A program made the position numbers and the translations under genes. 64,000 bases of DNA. It comes from Deltaproteobacteria bacterium. Lineage in GTDB: Bacteria; Desulfobacterota; Desulfomonilia; UBA1062. Below the pieces are notes generated by a model. The model made no database searches. It was given only the letters and a program-made list of their open reading frames with translations, and was not told where the DNA came from. The stretch's first letter is position 1. Every line of letters begins with the position of its first letter. This document shows, one piece after another, positions 17,103 through 25,371 of this stretch. The stretch covers positions 25,332 to 89,331 of the forward strand of contig JAGOOG010000010.1 in assembly GCA_017992605.1 (NCBI GenBank), given 5' to 3'.

Positions 17103-17774
17103 TTAGCCCGATATGTTGTTTATGTCCGCAAGGGTGATCTCTTTGTCGCCGACCTGCAGGTAAATCGTCCCGTTCTCGAACTTGATGCCCGTGACCGTGC
17201 CTTTGGCATAGGTGCTGGCATTCACCGCGGCCCCGCTGTAATCCGATGCCTTGACGCTGTAATAGTACGTCCCGGGGCTGACGGCCTCGCCGCTGTCATT
17301 CATGCCGTCCCAGGTGCAGGTGACGTCGCCCTCCTGCACTGAGCTCATGGTGATGGTGCGCACGGTCGTACCCGAGGAGTTGTAGACGGTCACCGTAACC
17401 AGGGAGGCATTGCCTTCCAGGTTGAAGTCGATGCCGGTCTCCCCGCTCGAGTAGTTGATGGTGTTGCCCCTGGCATTCACCTGCCTCCCGATGAATGACG
17501 CCGCCTGCATGCTGTTCATGGAGTTCTGGAACTGCGCCATGAGCTCGATGTTGCTGTTCATCTCTGCCATGGACTCCAGCTGGGAGAACTGGGCAAGCTG
17601 TGCCGTGAACTCGGTGTTCTCCATGGGGTTCAGCGGATCCTGATACTGGAGCTGCTTGACCAGCAGGTTGAGGAACATGTTCTTCTGCTCGGCGATCTTG
17701 TCGCTGACCGTACTTGCCGATGCAGCCTCGGTGGCCGACTGGGTCGCCAGGATGGTATCAAGCCCTATTGCCAT
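17103..17774 (-). CDS. flgD: Flagellar hook assembly (hook-cap) protein FlgD
   Basis: A 223-residue protein. The N-terminal region has the FlgD signature KNMFLNLLVKQLQYQDPLNP followed by MENTEFTAQLAQFSQLE. The C-terminal part (about 120-195) has a FlgD-Ig-like fold with VTVYNSSGTTVRTI and GTYYYSVKASD. FlgD caps the growing hook and is needed for FlgE polymerisation, in line with its place between fliK and flgE. Confidence 0.96.
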   Translation of the reverse strand: MAIGLDTILATQSATEAASASTVSDKIAEQKNMFLNLLVKQLQYQDPLNPMENTEFTAQLAQFSQLESMAEMNSNIELMAQFQNSMNSMQAASFIGRQVNARGNTINYSSGETGIDFNLEGNASLVTVTVYNSSGTTVRTITMSSVQEGDVTCTWDGMNDSGEAVSPGTYYYSVKASDYSGAAVNASTYAKGTVTGIKFENGTIYLQVGDKEITLADINNISG

Positions 17775-17796
17775 AACCGCCTCCCTCCTTCAATCC

Positions 17797-19401
17797 TCAG
17801 GCAAAGATATCGAGCCCGCCGCCATCGGCGAATCGCCGAGCGGGGGTATACCCGTTCCCGTATTCATCGAGATTTTTCGAAGGGCTCTCGGAGCCCTGTC
17901 CCCTGCCCCGGTCCTGGGATCCGCCCCTGCCATTGCCGGGGCCGAACCAGGCCAGTGCCTCCCGGTTATCGCGTGCATTGAAGCTGTCAGTGGTCACCGT
18001 GAACTGAGTGACCTTGATGCCCTGCTCGTTCATGGCCTCTCTCAGGACATGCATGTTCTGCTGCAGGATATCGCGTGTCACGGGCTGGTCCACCTTGAAG
18101 GATGCATGGATCTGTCCGTCCTCCACGCGAATGTCGATATCCACCCTGCCGAGCAAGGGTGGATTGAGCTTCACCCTGAACGTACCTTCGTTCCCCTTCA
18201 CGGCGGCCAGGACAGCCTGTCTGACTCGTTCCATGACGTCCTGGGCATACCTGCCCGTCGTGCCGGCCGGTTCTTCTCCCAGGTTCTGCAGCAGGACATC
18301 GAAAACCGCCCTCTCAACGGTGAAGGGCTGGATAGCTGCCGCCAGGTCCGGGTTGAAGGAGTTCAGGGCATGGTCTATCCCGCTGAATTCCTGGCGCGTG
18401 AGGCCCCCTTTGAGCAGGCCCAGGGCCTGCATGACCTGCCTGGGCAGCTCCCTGCCGGCATTGGCCTCGAGGAAGGAGGCGATCCGCTCGGTCGCATCCT
18501 GTACTGCAGCCTGCCGCACCTGCGGATCGCAGGAGAAGAGAAGATCACCGATGATCTTCCTGGGGATTTTCAAGGTATTCTCCAGCTCATCCACGCCTCC
18601 GGCGACCTGGGTCACGGCTGCGGGATCGGACCTGTCAGCTGACGCTGCCATGGCAGCGACCTGGGCCTGACCCCGGGATACCACCCTGGCCTGCACGATA
18701 TCGGCGAACAAGGATTCGGCAGCCGGTGACGAGACGGGGTTCTTGGGCATGGCAGCGCTCACGGGTCCCGTGATCTCGGCGGAGACCTTCGTGCCCCCGG
18801 CAGGGGATGCCTGGAACAGGGTGCTCTCACCCTCCTGTGCAGTTCCCCAGGAACGTTCCTTGGACAGGACGAACTGGGCAACCGCGGCATCAGAGGTGGT
18901 CTTCTCGATGAGCTGGTCCACGTCCAGACCGGTCGTGGCGAACTGCCGGCGTATCTCGCTGGAGACGCTCCGTGCAAGTTCTGCCTTGAGTTCGGCACGT
19001 AGAACCGGGTCGCTCATGATCCTGCCGATGTCGGCGTCATGAAGGCCGCCGGCGGCAAGGATGGTCTTGATGCCCTCATCGGAGACTCCCTGGGCATCGC
19101 CCAGGAGGAGCGCCCTGACATCACCGCTGGTCAGGCCCATGGACTTCAGGTCGGACAGGAGTTCGAGCAGCGGGACGGCCCGGGGGTCTCCCGGCAGGGC
19201 GGTCATGGGGTCTTCATCGAGGGCACCCTGATCGGTGACGGGTTTCTGCGGTGGTGACATTCTTCCCGGTGAACAGCCCTTCAGCGCAGCCGTGAGCTGT
19301 TCATCGAACCCCGATGGTGCACTCGGCTGAGTGAAGACCTTCTGCAGAAGACTCATGGCCCCGCTGGCAAGTCCCATGAGCGCTGCTAAGGGTGATGGCA
19401 T
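17797..19401 (-). CDS. fliK: Flagellar hook-length control protein FliK
   Basis: A 534-residue protein. The long N-terminal and middle part is low in conservation and rich in Ala, Gly and Gln, as expected of the molecular ruler. The C-terminal Flg_hook domain (about residues 400-500) has FRVKLNPPLLGRVDIDIRVE and a later VLREAMNEQGIKVTQFTV, which switches export specificity from hook to filament. The ATG at 19401 follows GGAGG with a 5-base gap. The longer open frame upstream is excluded because the sigma-54 promoter lies inside it. Confidence 0.88.
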   Translation of the reverse strand: MPSPLAALMGLASGAMSLLQKVFTQPSAPSGFDEQLTAALKGCSPGRMSPPQKPVTDQGALDEDPMTALPGDPRAVPLLELLSDLKSMGLTSGDVRALLLGDAQGVSDEGIKTILAAGGLHDADIGRIMSDPVLRAELKAELARSVSSEIRRQFATTGLDVDQLIEKTTSDAAVAQFVLSKERSWGTAQEGESTLFQASPAGGTKVSAEITGPVSAAMPKNPVSSPAAESLFADIVQARVVSRGQAQVAAMAASADRSDPAAVTQVAGGVDELENTLKIPRKIIGDLLFSCDPQVRQAAVQDATERIASFLEANAGRELPRQVMQALGLLKGGLTRQEFSGIDHALNSFNPDLAAAIQPFTVERAVFDVLLQNLGEEPAGTTGRYAQDVMERVRQAVLAAVKGNEGTFRVKLNPPLLGRVDIDIRVEDGQIHASFKVDQPVTRDILQQNMHVLREAMNEQGIKVTQFTVTTDSFNARDNREALAWFGPGNGRGGSQDRGRGQGSESPSKNLDEYGNGYTPARRFADGGGLDIFA

Positions 19402-19437
19402 GTTCGCCTCCGCACAAAAGTTCTTGCCATCGACCAG

Positions 19438-19453
19438 AGCAAACCTGGTGCCA
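19438..19453 (-). promoter_or_regulatory. Sigma-54 (-24/-12) promoter of the fliK-flgD-flgE operon
   Basis: Minus-strand TGGCACCAGGTTTGCT (19453-19438) matches TGGCAC-N5-TTGCW at every conserved position, with GG and GC 10 bases apart. The predicted transcript start is near 19427, which leaves a 26-base leader including the GGAGG ribosome site of fliK. Confidence 0.88.
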
Positions 19454-19613
19454 CATACCCGCGGAACAAGGAATTTCCTCATTCGTGCCTGGAGCATTCA
19501 GGTTCCTGATGGAAAATTTTTCACTGCCGGGTGAGCAAATGTTGCCTGTGGCGACAGAAAAGGGACGGCGGCTGTCGGGACAAAGGGCAGGGAGTTCTAC
19601 GGGGCGGCTCCCT

Positions 19614-20729
19614 TCACCCCGACGCCTTGGCCCTGAACCCGAGTCCTGTCAGAAGGCAGACCCCGACGACTCCCACGACCCTGAATGCCGCACCGTACCC
19701 GATGGCCTCGCAGAGAAACCCGAACCCCACGGACGCCGCGAGCATGCCCACGTTGAACGACCAGACGAACAGTGCGTTGGCGATGCCCTGACGCTCGGGG
19801 TTGACCGCTATCATGGAGGCATTCAGGGTGGGATAGAGATATCCGTAGCCGACCCCGAAGAGCACTGAAAGTCCCGTGAATACCGCCCCGCCGGCCGTCC
19901 ATGGGACGCACAGCAGCAGCATGACCAGGAGCACGGACGACACGGTCCACGAAATTCTCGCCGGCAGTATCCTTATTCTCCGATACAGCACGGTCCACAC
20001 GAGCAGGCTCCCGAGCACGAAGGAGATGAAGAAGGGACTCGAGTCCGTGACATCCCGGGTCATGAGGAACGGCGGCAGAAAGATGATGGCGGACCCGAAG
20101 ACCGCCCCCAAGACCAGGCTTGAAGCGGTCAGGACAGGGGCGGTGTTCACGCCGGCCAGTCCGGGCCGGTCCACCGATACCCGCAGGGGCAGCAGGAATG
20201 ACAGGATGAAGGCAAGGAGCCCGAAGGATGCGGCGCTGGCAAAGAGTGCAGGGTAACCCCATGCCACGATGAGAAACTCCCCCAGCGAAGGACCGATGGC
20301 ATGCGTCATGATGCCGGCCACGGTGAGGATGCCGAGAAGCAGTTTCCGCTCGGACGGGACACCGGTCTCGACCACCATGGCCCCGGTGATGCCGAAGGTG
20401 CTCGCGAAACCCACGCCCTGGAGGATGCGCAGGAGAAAGAGGGCCCCCAGGCATCCGGAGAACGTTTCATAGAACAGCGTCGGAACCGCCAGGAGCACGG
20501 TGCCTGCCATGAACAGGGCCTTTCTCGGGAGCCTTTCCGAGAGAAGTCCTGCAGCGGGAAGGCTTATCAGCACCGAAACGCTGAACGACCCCATGAGCAG
20601 ACCGATGACCGAGGGACCGAAACCGATGGTCAGGAAGTACTTGGGAAGCAGGATGAGCTCGGAAAAATTCAGGAAGAAGAAGAAATGGATACCCAGGAGG
20701 ACGAGGTATTCACGACTGACTCTGGGCAC
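19614..20729 (-). CDS. Major facilitator superfamily transporter
   Basis: A 371-residue polytopic membrane protein with 11 or 12 hydrophobic helices, typical of small MFS drug or metabolite exporters. The cytoplasmic loop between helices 2 and 3 has GLLSERLPRKALFMAG, a version of the MFS motif A. A second-half start is visible near PILTASSLVLGAVFGSA-like sequence. I chose the GTG at 20729, preceded by AGGA and overlapping the HAD phosphatase gene by 20 bases; a longer frame upstream is not coding. The substrate is unknown. It is the last gene of the chain that begins with gspN. Confidence 0.85.
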   Translation of the reverse strand: MPRVSREYLVLLGIHFFFFLNFSELILLPKYFLTIGFGPSVIGLLMGSFSVSVLISLPAAGLLSERLPRKALFMAGTVLLAVPTLFYETFSGCLGALFLLRILQGVGFASTFGITGAMVVETGVPSERKLLLGILTVAGIMTHAIGPSLGEFLIVAWGYPALFASAASFGLLAFILSFLLPLRVSVDRPGLAGVNTAPVLTASSLVLGAVFGSAIIFLPPFLMTRDVTDSSPFFISFVLGSLLVWTVLYRRIRILPARISWTVSSVLLVMLLLCVPWTAGGAVFTGLSVLFGVGYGYLYPTLNASMIAVNPERQGIANALFVWSFNVGMLAASVGFGFLCEAIGYGAAFRVVGVVGVCLLTGLGFRAKASG

Positions 20730-21366
20730 GGACGATCCTGTCGACAAAGTGGTCGAGGCTCGTGAGTGAGTCCTCGAGGCGCGGCCCCCTGCCCCTCCAG
20801 AGATGGTAGGCCAGGAGCCCGGCGCTCCGGGGCACCTCGTAGTCGAAGCGGACATGGTCGCCCACATGGACCACCCTGGTCCCCATGAGTTCCGAAAGGC
20901 GGACAAAGGCATCGGCATGGGACTTTACCGTTCCCCAGTCGTCCGGCAGGGAGATGGTCCTGTCAAAGAACGCCTCGAGGCCGCAGTGCTCGACCTCCTT
21001 GTCGAGGAACTGCCTCGGGGCGTTGGAGAAGAGCACGAGCGGATATCCGAGGTCGCGCAGCGACCTGACCGCCCGCAGCCCGTCATCGAAAGCCCGGATG
21101 CGGGGGATGAACCCGGAGATGAGGTCTTCCCCGTCTACGTGTCCCAGGCCGAAGTGGTCGAGCCAGTGGTGAAGCTGGTACCATTTGATCGACGCATCCC
21201 CCTCGCTGCGGTAGGCATCCATGCATAGCCGGACAGCTTCCTCGCGGCCGATGCCGAAACTGTCCGCCACGAGGGCGGGCAGCCCCTCGTTCCACACCCC
21301 GTCCACGAACGCCAGGTCGGTCAGCGTACCGTCGAGATCGAAGGAGAGGCTCAGTCCTCTTCCCAT
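20710..21366 (-). CDS. HAD-superfamily hydrolase (phosphatase)
   Basis: A 218-residue haloacid-dehalogenase-like hydrolase. Motif I is FDLDGTLTD (Asp nucleophile and Asp acid/base), motif II is LFSNAPRQ, a lysine follows (TVKSHAD), and motif IV is HVGDHVRFDY. A helical cap sits between motifs I and II (subclass I). Known relatives include phosphoglycolate-type and nucleotide phosphatases; the substrate is not decidable here. The ATG at 21366 overlaps the diguanylate cyclase gene by 16 bases and has GGAGG almost touching it, so the start is less certain. Confidence 0.85.
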   Translation of the reverse strand: MGRGLSLSFDLDGTLTDLAFVDGVWNEGLPALVADSFGIGREEAVRLCMDAYRSEGDASIKWYQLHHWLDHFGLGHVDGEDLISGFIPRIRAFDDGLRAVRSLRDLGYPLVLFSNAPRQFLDKEVEHCGLEAFFDRTISLPDDWGTVKSHADAFVRLSELMGTRVVHVGDHVRFDYEVPRSAGLLAYHLWRGRGPRLEDSLTSLDHFVDRIVRAQSQS

Positions 21367-23051
21367 ACCTCCACCCGGTCCTTCCACCTGGCCTTGGCCG
21401 CGTACATGGCACTGTCCGCTTTCCTGACGAGGTCGGCCTTGTCGGTGTTCCCGCTCACGATGGTGCCCACCCCTATGCTCACCGTGACCTTCGCCCCGAC
21501 AGCCTCTCCGTAGGTGAAGGGCGTGGAGCGTATGGTCTGACGGATCCGCTCGCCCACGATCACCGCCTGCTCGGTCCCGGCATTCGGCAGGATTACCGCG
21601 AACTCCTCGCCCCCGTACCGTGCCAGGATGTCGATGCTTCGGATCGAGCTTTTCAGGAGGGAGGCGATGTGCTTGAGCACCATGTCCCCGCACTGGTGGC
21701 CGTACGTGTCGTTGAAAAGCTTGAAGTCGTCGATGTCCATGAGCAGCAGAGAGAGCACCCCGCCGCCCTTGAGCCGGTTGAGGCGTTCAACTTCCTCGGT
21801 GAGACGGTCCTGGAAGTGGCGATGGTTGTACACCTCGGTGAGCCCGTCGGTGATCGAGAGCAGGTTGAGCTTTTCATTGAGCTGCTTGAGGTCCTCGGTA
21901 GCCTTGTTGAGCTCTCCGGCGCGTGCCTCGAGCGCGTCCTTCACCTCGGCCATGTCCCACAGGGTCCGTTCCATCTCGGCGTTCTTCTCGAGCAGCTCGA
22001 GCTCGAGAACCTTCTTGTCCGTGACGTCGCTGAACATCATGAGCGCCTTGGACGGATGTCCCTTGCGGTATATCACCCGGGCGTTGTACTCGATGGTCAC
22101 GGGCCTGCCGTCCATGGTGGTTATCGTGCTCTCGCGTTTGGCGATTTCCCTGCCGTCCGTGAAGAGTTCCCGGAAGTCATCCCTGAGCACTCCGGCCTGG
22201 TCCGGACTGACATGGTCAGTGAAGGGTGTTCCCCTGATCTGCTCCCGGGGGCGACCGACGAGCGCGGCCACGTAGTCGTTGCATTCCATGATCCTGCCCC
22301 TGGGGCTTATATAGATGATGCCTGCGGGAAGTTCGCCGAAGAGCTCGGCGAACTTCAGCTGCTCCTCCTTCAGGGCTCGCCTGATCCTGTGGTTCTCGGT
22401 GACGTCGTCGAGGGTGATCCAGATGAGCCTCCGGGACGCCCGTTCGATGCATCCGCCCCGTGCCGTGAAGAGCAGCCTGCTTCCCCTGCACGACGTGAGC
22501 ATGAGATCGAACGTCTCGACCTCACCGTTGCCCTGGTCATGCCATATCTGGCAGGCCCTGATGAAATCCTGCCGGCCCTCCTTCGACACGAGGCTTATCA
22601 CACTGGTACCGAGGACCTGGCCGCGCTCCTTTTCCAGGAGTGCGCACAGAAACTCGTTGACGTAGACGACAACGCCCCGGTCCACCACAAGCCCCCCCAC
22701 GGGGGCCCTGGTGAACATGCGCACAAAGGTATCACGGTCCGCGTATTCGACGAAGGGCCGGGCCGGGTTCTTCTCGCTGATCAGGGCGATGACCCTGCAG
22801 TCACCCAGGGTTATAGCCGTGCATGCGAAGACGTCTTCCCCTCCCCCCTTGGTGGCAAGGGCCACCGATGAAGGGATTTCTGCACCGGGCGAGACAAATG
22901 CGGGGATCCTGTCCAGACCGCGCCTGACTTCACCCTCGTCCACGCCGAGCCGCCCGCTCAGCGCCGCGCTCACGTAGTGAACACCCGTGCCTCCAAGCAG
23001 TACGATGTACGGTGAAAGAACGGCCTCAAGCCCTGCTATATCAAGGTCCAT
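21351..23051 (-). CDS. PAS-PAS-GGDEF diguanylate cyclase
   Basis: A 566-residue signalling protein that would make cyclic di-GMP from two GTP. The first ~100 residues are unassigned. Two PAS-like domains follow, at about 105-225 (VGGLVVDRGVVVYVNEFL) and 235-350 (AGIIYISPRGRIMECNDYV). A coiled coil leads into the GGDEF domain (about 395-566). The active-site motif is GGEEF, and an RSID inhibitory I-site lies five residues before it, so product inhibition is expected. No membrane helix is seen, so it is cytoplasmic. It overlaps the phosphoribosyltransferase gene upstream and the HAD gene downstream by 16 bases each. Confidence 0.93.
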   Translation of the reverse strand: MDLDIAGLEAVLSPYIVLLGGTGVHYVSAALSGRLGVDEGEVRRGLDRIPAFVSPGAEIPSSVALATKGGGEDVFACTAITLGDCRVIALISEKNPARPFVEYADRDTFVRMFTRAPVGGLVVDRGVVVYVNEFLCALLEKERGQVLGTSVISLVSKEGRQDFIRACQIWHDQGNGEVETFDLMLTSCRGSRLLFTARGGCIERASRRLIWITLDDVTENHRIRRALKEEQLKFAELFGELPAGIIYISPRGRIMECNDYVAALVGRPREQIRGTPFTDHVSPDQAGVLRDDFRELFTDGREIAKRESTITTMDGRPVTIEYNARVIYRKGHPSKALMMFSDVTDKKVLELELLEKNAEMERTLWDMAEVKDALEARAGELNKATEDLKQLNEKLNLLSITDGLTEVYNHRHFQDRLTEEVERLNRLKGGGVLSLLLMDIDDFKLFNDTYGHQCGDMVLKHIASLLKSSIRSIDILARYGGEEFAVILPNAGTEQAVIVGERIRQTIRSTPFTYGEAVGAKVTVSIGVGTIVSGNTDKADLVRKADSAMYAAKARWKDRVEVWEED

Positions 23052-23713
23052 ACCTTGTTGCTGCCCTCTTTGACCTCCCTCGCCTGCTGCATGTCGGCCA
23101 GAACCCTGTCGATCTCCTGTCGGGCGATATCCACGGACATGGCCTCCTCCAGGATCCTGATGATGTCCTCCACCGTCGCCCCGCCGGTGATCTGAAGGAC
23201 CTTTTCCGTGAAGGAAAGGAGGTCTTCGTGCCGTGACCACGGGAACAGGACCCATCGCCACTCATCCATGGTCTCCGGGCAGTAATCCGCCTTCAATCGA
23301 GAATCGGCCTTGCTCACCAGGACCATTGTCCGGATCTCCCTGACGCGCGACCTGAGGTAGGAGACCACACCCTCCATGGTTCCTCCCTCGTCGGAAACGT
23401 CATCCACGACGAGCACGCGCTTTCCCGAAAGGTCGACATCGGGCAGCGGGATGACGATCTTGGGCCTTTCGCTCAGCGAGGCCCCATCGTCCCAGTGGCC
23501 CATCTGGAATGAACAGATGTACTTCTTCTGCAGGTAATCCACGAGAATCCGCGCAGGGGCGAGCCCACCCCTGGCCACGGCGATGACCACGTCGGGATCG
23601 TAGTTGTCGGCCTTCATGGCCAGCGCCACCTTCCACAGGAGTTCCTCGACCTCTTCCCAGGACAGACGTATAGCCAGTGGGAAGTGCTTCCCTATCGCGT
23701 TTTCATCATTCAT
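23036..23713 (-). CDS. Phosphoribosyltransferase-domain protein with C-terminal extension
   Basis: A 225-residue protein. Residues about 15-155 form a type I phosphoribosyltransferase fold like xanthine-guanine PRTases: DVVIAVARGGLAPARILVDY at the pyrophosphate loop and VLVVDDVSDEGGT as the PRPP-binding motif. An extra acidic helical tail of about 70 residues (from SFTEKVLQ onward) follows. The ATG at 23713, after GGAAGG, is preferred over the GTG at 23722; it overlaps gspN by 8 bases. The true base specificity is unknown, and its place between type II secretion and c-di-GMP genes is unusual. Confidence 0.85.
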   Translation of the reverse strand: MNDENAIGKHFPLAIRLSWEEVEELLWKVALAMKADNYDPDVVIAVARGGLAPARILVDYLQKKYICSFQMGHWDDGASLSERPKIVIPLPDVDLSGKRVLVVDDVSDEGGTMEGVVSYLRSRVREIRTMVLVSKADSRLKADYCPETMDEWRWVLFPWSRHEDLLSFTEKVLQITGGATVEDIIRILEEAMSVDIARQEIDRVLADMQQAREVKEGSNKVWTLI

Positions 23714-24782
23714 GTTCTTCACCTTCCGACTCTATTGGTTGTTGAAGCTCCACCTCATCAGGCTCGAGATCGAGGAATTCCTCTTCCTCGGCCTCGGATG
23801 GGCCGCCCGCCTGCGGGGGTTGGGCTGCCTGCCGCCTTGCCCGTGTAATGGCATCCCTGACGGCATTGGACGGCGCCTGTATGGAGGGAGCGGGGCTGGC
23901 GGCCGGCCGTCTGGCCATTCTGCCCGCATATGAACCGAGCATGCGGAACCGAGGTTTCTCGATGCTGCCCCTGAGGCTGAACCTCGCACCCTGCCCGGAG
24001 GACGCCGAATCGGTACCCAGGGCCGTTCTCAGTGACTCGGGCAGGGACAACTCCCCGGCGAGATTGAGTCGTGATTTCCTGACATCCCGGGAAAGACGGA
24101 TGCTCCCTGTCATGGTGCCCGAGAAATCACCCGTTATCTCGACCTTGTCGAGGCTCAGGAGACCGTTATCGATGGTCCCCTCAAGGTCAAGATTCTCGAA
24201 GACCAGTGCATCGACGGGCAATGTCGGCATGCCGAGCGGCAGCGACCCGTTCTTCCAGGAGAGCGTAAGGCTTCCAATGGCCTTCTCAATGGACTCGCGC
24301 GGTGTCGTGACCCTGAGCTCGCCGTTCACCGTGCCCGAAAGGATCTTGTTCGGCGGGAGGATTTTGGAGAATCCCTTCAGGTCGACGTTCGCCATGTCAA
24401 GGGTGAGCTCCAAGGGCCGGCTGCTCTTCCTGAAGGGGAGTCTCATCCTCCCCTCGGCCGCACCCGTCACAAGGTCGGCATGGTAGCCGAATCCAAGGCT
24501 TCTCCTGAAGATCTCCCACGGCCGGGGCGTTATTATGAGCCTGGTTGCCACCTGGTCTCCCCCGATGGCGACGCCTTGAATCTTGTATCCCCTCAGCAGG
24601 CTGGGCTCTATGTGGCCCAGTGTGACGGGAGCGCCGAAGACACCCGACAGTGCGTTTTCGGCCCGGTATTTGAGCGAATCGTATGGGAACCGCATCCACA
24701 TGAAGAGAACGAGACAGACACACGCGTAAAGGCCAAGTCCGATAGGGGTCCAGAGTCTGGAAGCTTTTCGGACGTCAGCCAT
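23706..24782 (-). CDS. gspN: Type II secretion system protein GspN
   Basis: A 358-residue bitopic inner membrane protein with one N-terminal helix (about 13-32) and a large periplasmic part made of repeated beta-strands (IQGVAIGG, VELTLDMANVDLKGF-like, GTIDNGLLSLDKVEITGDF) typical of GspN/AsmA-like folds. The last 90 residues are Ala/Pro/Arg and then Glu-rich and probably disordered. It is the end of the gspF-N run and overlaps the gspM end by 8 bases. GspN is often accessory to the secreton and absent from many systems. Confidence 0.85.
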   Translation of the reverse strand: MADVRKASRLWTPIGLGLYACVCLVLFMWMRFPYDSLKYRAENALSGVFGAPVTLGHIEPSLLRGYKIQGVAIGGDQVATRLIITPRPWEIFRRSLGFGYHADLVTGAAEGRMRLPFRKSSRPLELTLDMANVDLKGFSKILPPNKILSGTVNGELRVTTPRESIEKAIGSLTLSWKNGSLPLGMPTLPVDALVFENLDLEGTIDNGLLSLDKVEITGDFSGTMTGSIRLSRDVRKSRLNLAGELSLPESLRTALGTDSASSGQGARFSLRGSIEKPRFRMLGSYAGRMARRPAASPAPSIQAPSNAVRDAITRARRQAAQPPQAGGPSEAEEEEFLDLEPDEVELQQPIESEGEEHE

Positions 24783-25371
24783 AGGACACCACCTGGAACG
24801 TGACGTCCATGTTTCCGTCCTTGTCCTGTCTCCTGATGGTGATGTGTTTGATCTTGACCGGATAGGGCGTGTTCTCGATACCGAAAAGCAGGCTGATGAG
24901 ATCTTCCTGGTACAGACCCCTCATCTTCACCTCTACCGATTCATGACCTGCCTCAGTGGTATCGGTGATGGGCTTCATGTACTCGATCCGGTCATTGATG
25001 GACAGGCGGGCCGCCAGCTCCTCGAGGAAGCCGAAGAGGGTGAACCGCTTGTCTCCGGCGGAAGCCCCGGCGTCCACGGTCTTCTGCAGTCCCTTGATGG
25101 AGGCCGACATGGTGTAGATCTCCCGGAGCTGGTCATCCTTGGAGGCAATGGCCTTGTCCAGGCTCGTCTGGTAGTGCAGCAGCGGCCCCACGATGCCGGC
25201 CAGCAGGACAAAGACGGCCACGAACACCGCTCCGCCCGTCACGATGACACGTTCCCGGGGGGATAGCCTGGCCAGGTAGTTCAGGGCCTTCCCGAGCGCC
25301 TGCTCGACGGGCAGCACGAGCCCCCTTATCTTCTGCCTGTCTATGGGAATTTTCAGATTTGCCTTCTGCAC
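24775..25371 (-). CDS. gspM: Type II secretion system protein GspM
   Basis: A 198-residue bitopic protein of the inner membrane platform. A cytoplasmic N-terminus leads to one transmembrane helix at about residues 43-63 (VIVTGGAVFVAVFVLLAGIV). A coiled-coil segment (YQTSLDKAIASKDDQLREI) and a periplasmic ferredoxin-like domain follow. It pairs with GspL, whose gene it overlaps by 19 bases. Sequence identity in this family is low; the call relies on architecture plus gene order. Confidence 0.88.
   Translation of the reverse strand: MQKANLKIPIDRQKIRGLVLPVEQALGKALNYLARLSPRERVIVTGGAVFVAVFVLLAGIVGPLLHYQTSLDKAIASKDDQLREIYTMSASIKGLQKTVDAGASAGDKRFTLFGFLEELAARLSINDRIEYMKPITDTTEAGHESVEVKMRGLYQEDLISLLFGIENTPYPVKIKHITIRRQDKDGNMDVTFQVVSYG

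Noticed and set aside
19402..19613. Intrinsic terminator after the MFS gene
   Set aside because: GGGAG and CTCCC could pair across a 13-base loop, but the stem is short and no U-run follows.
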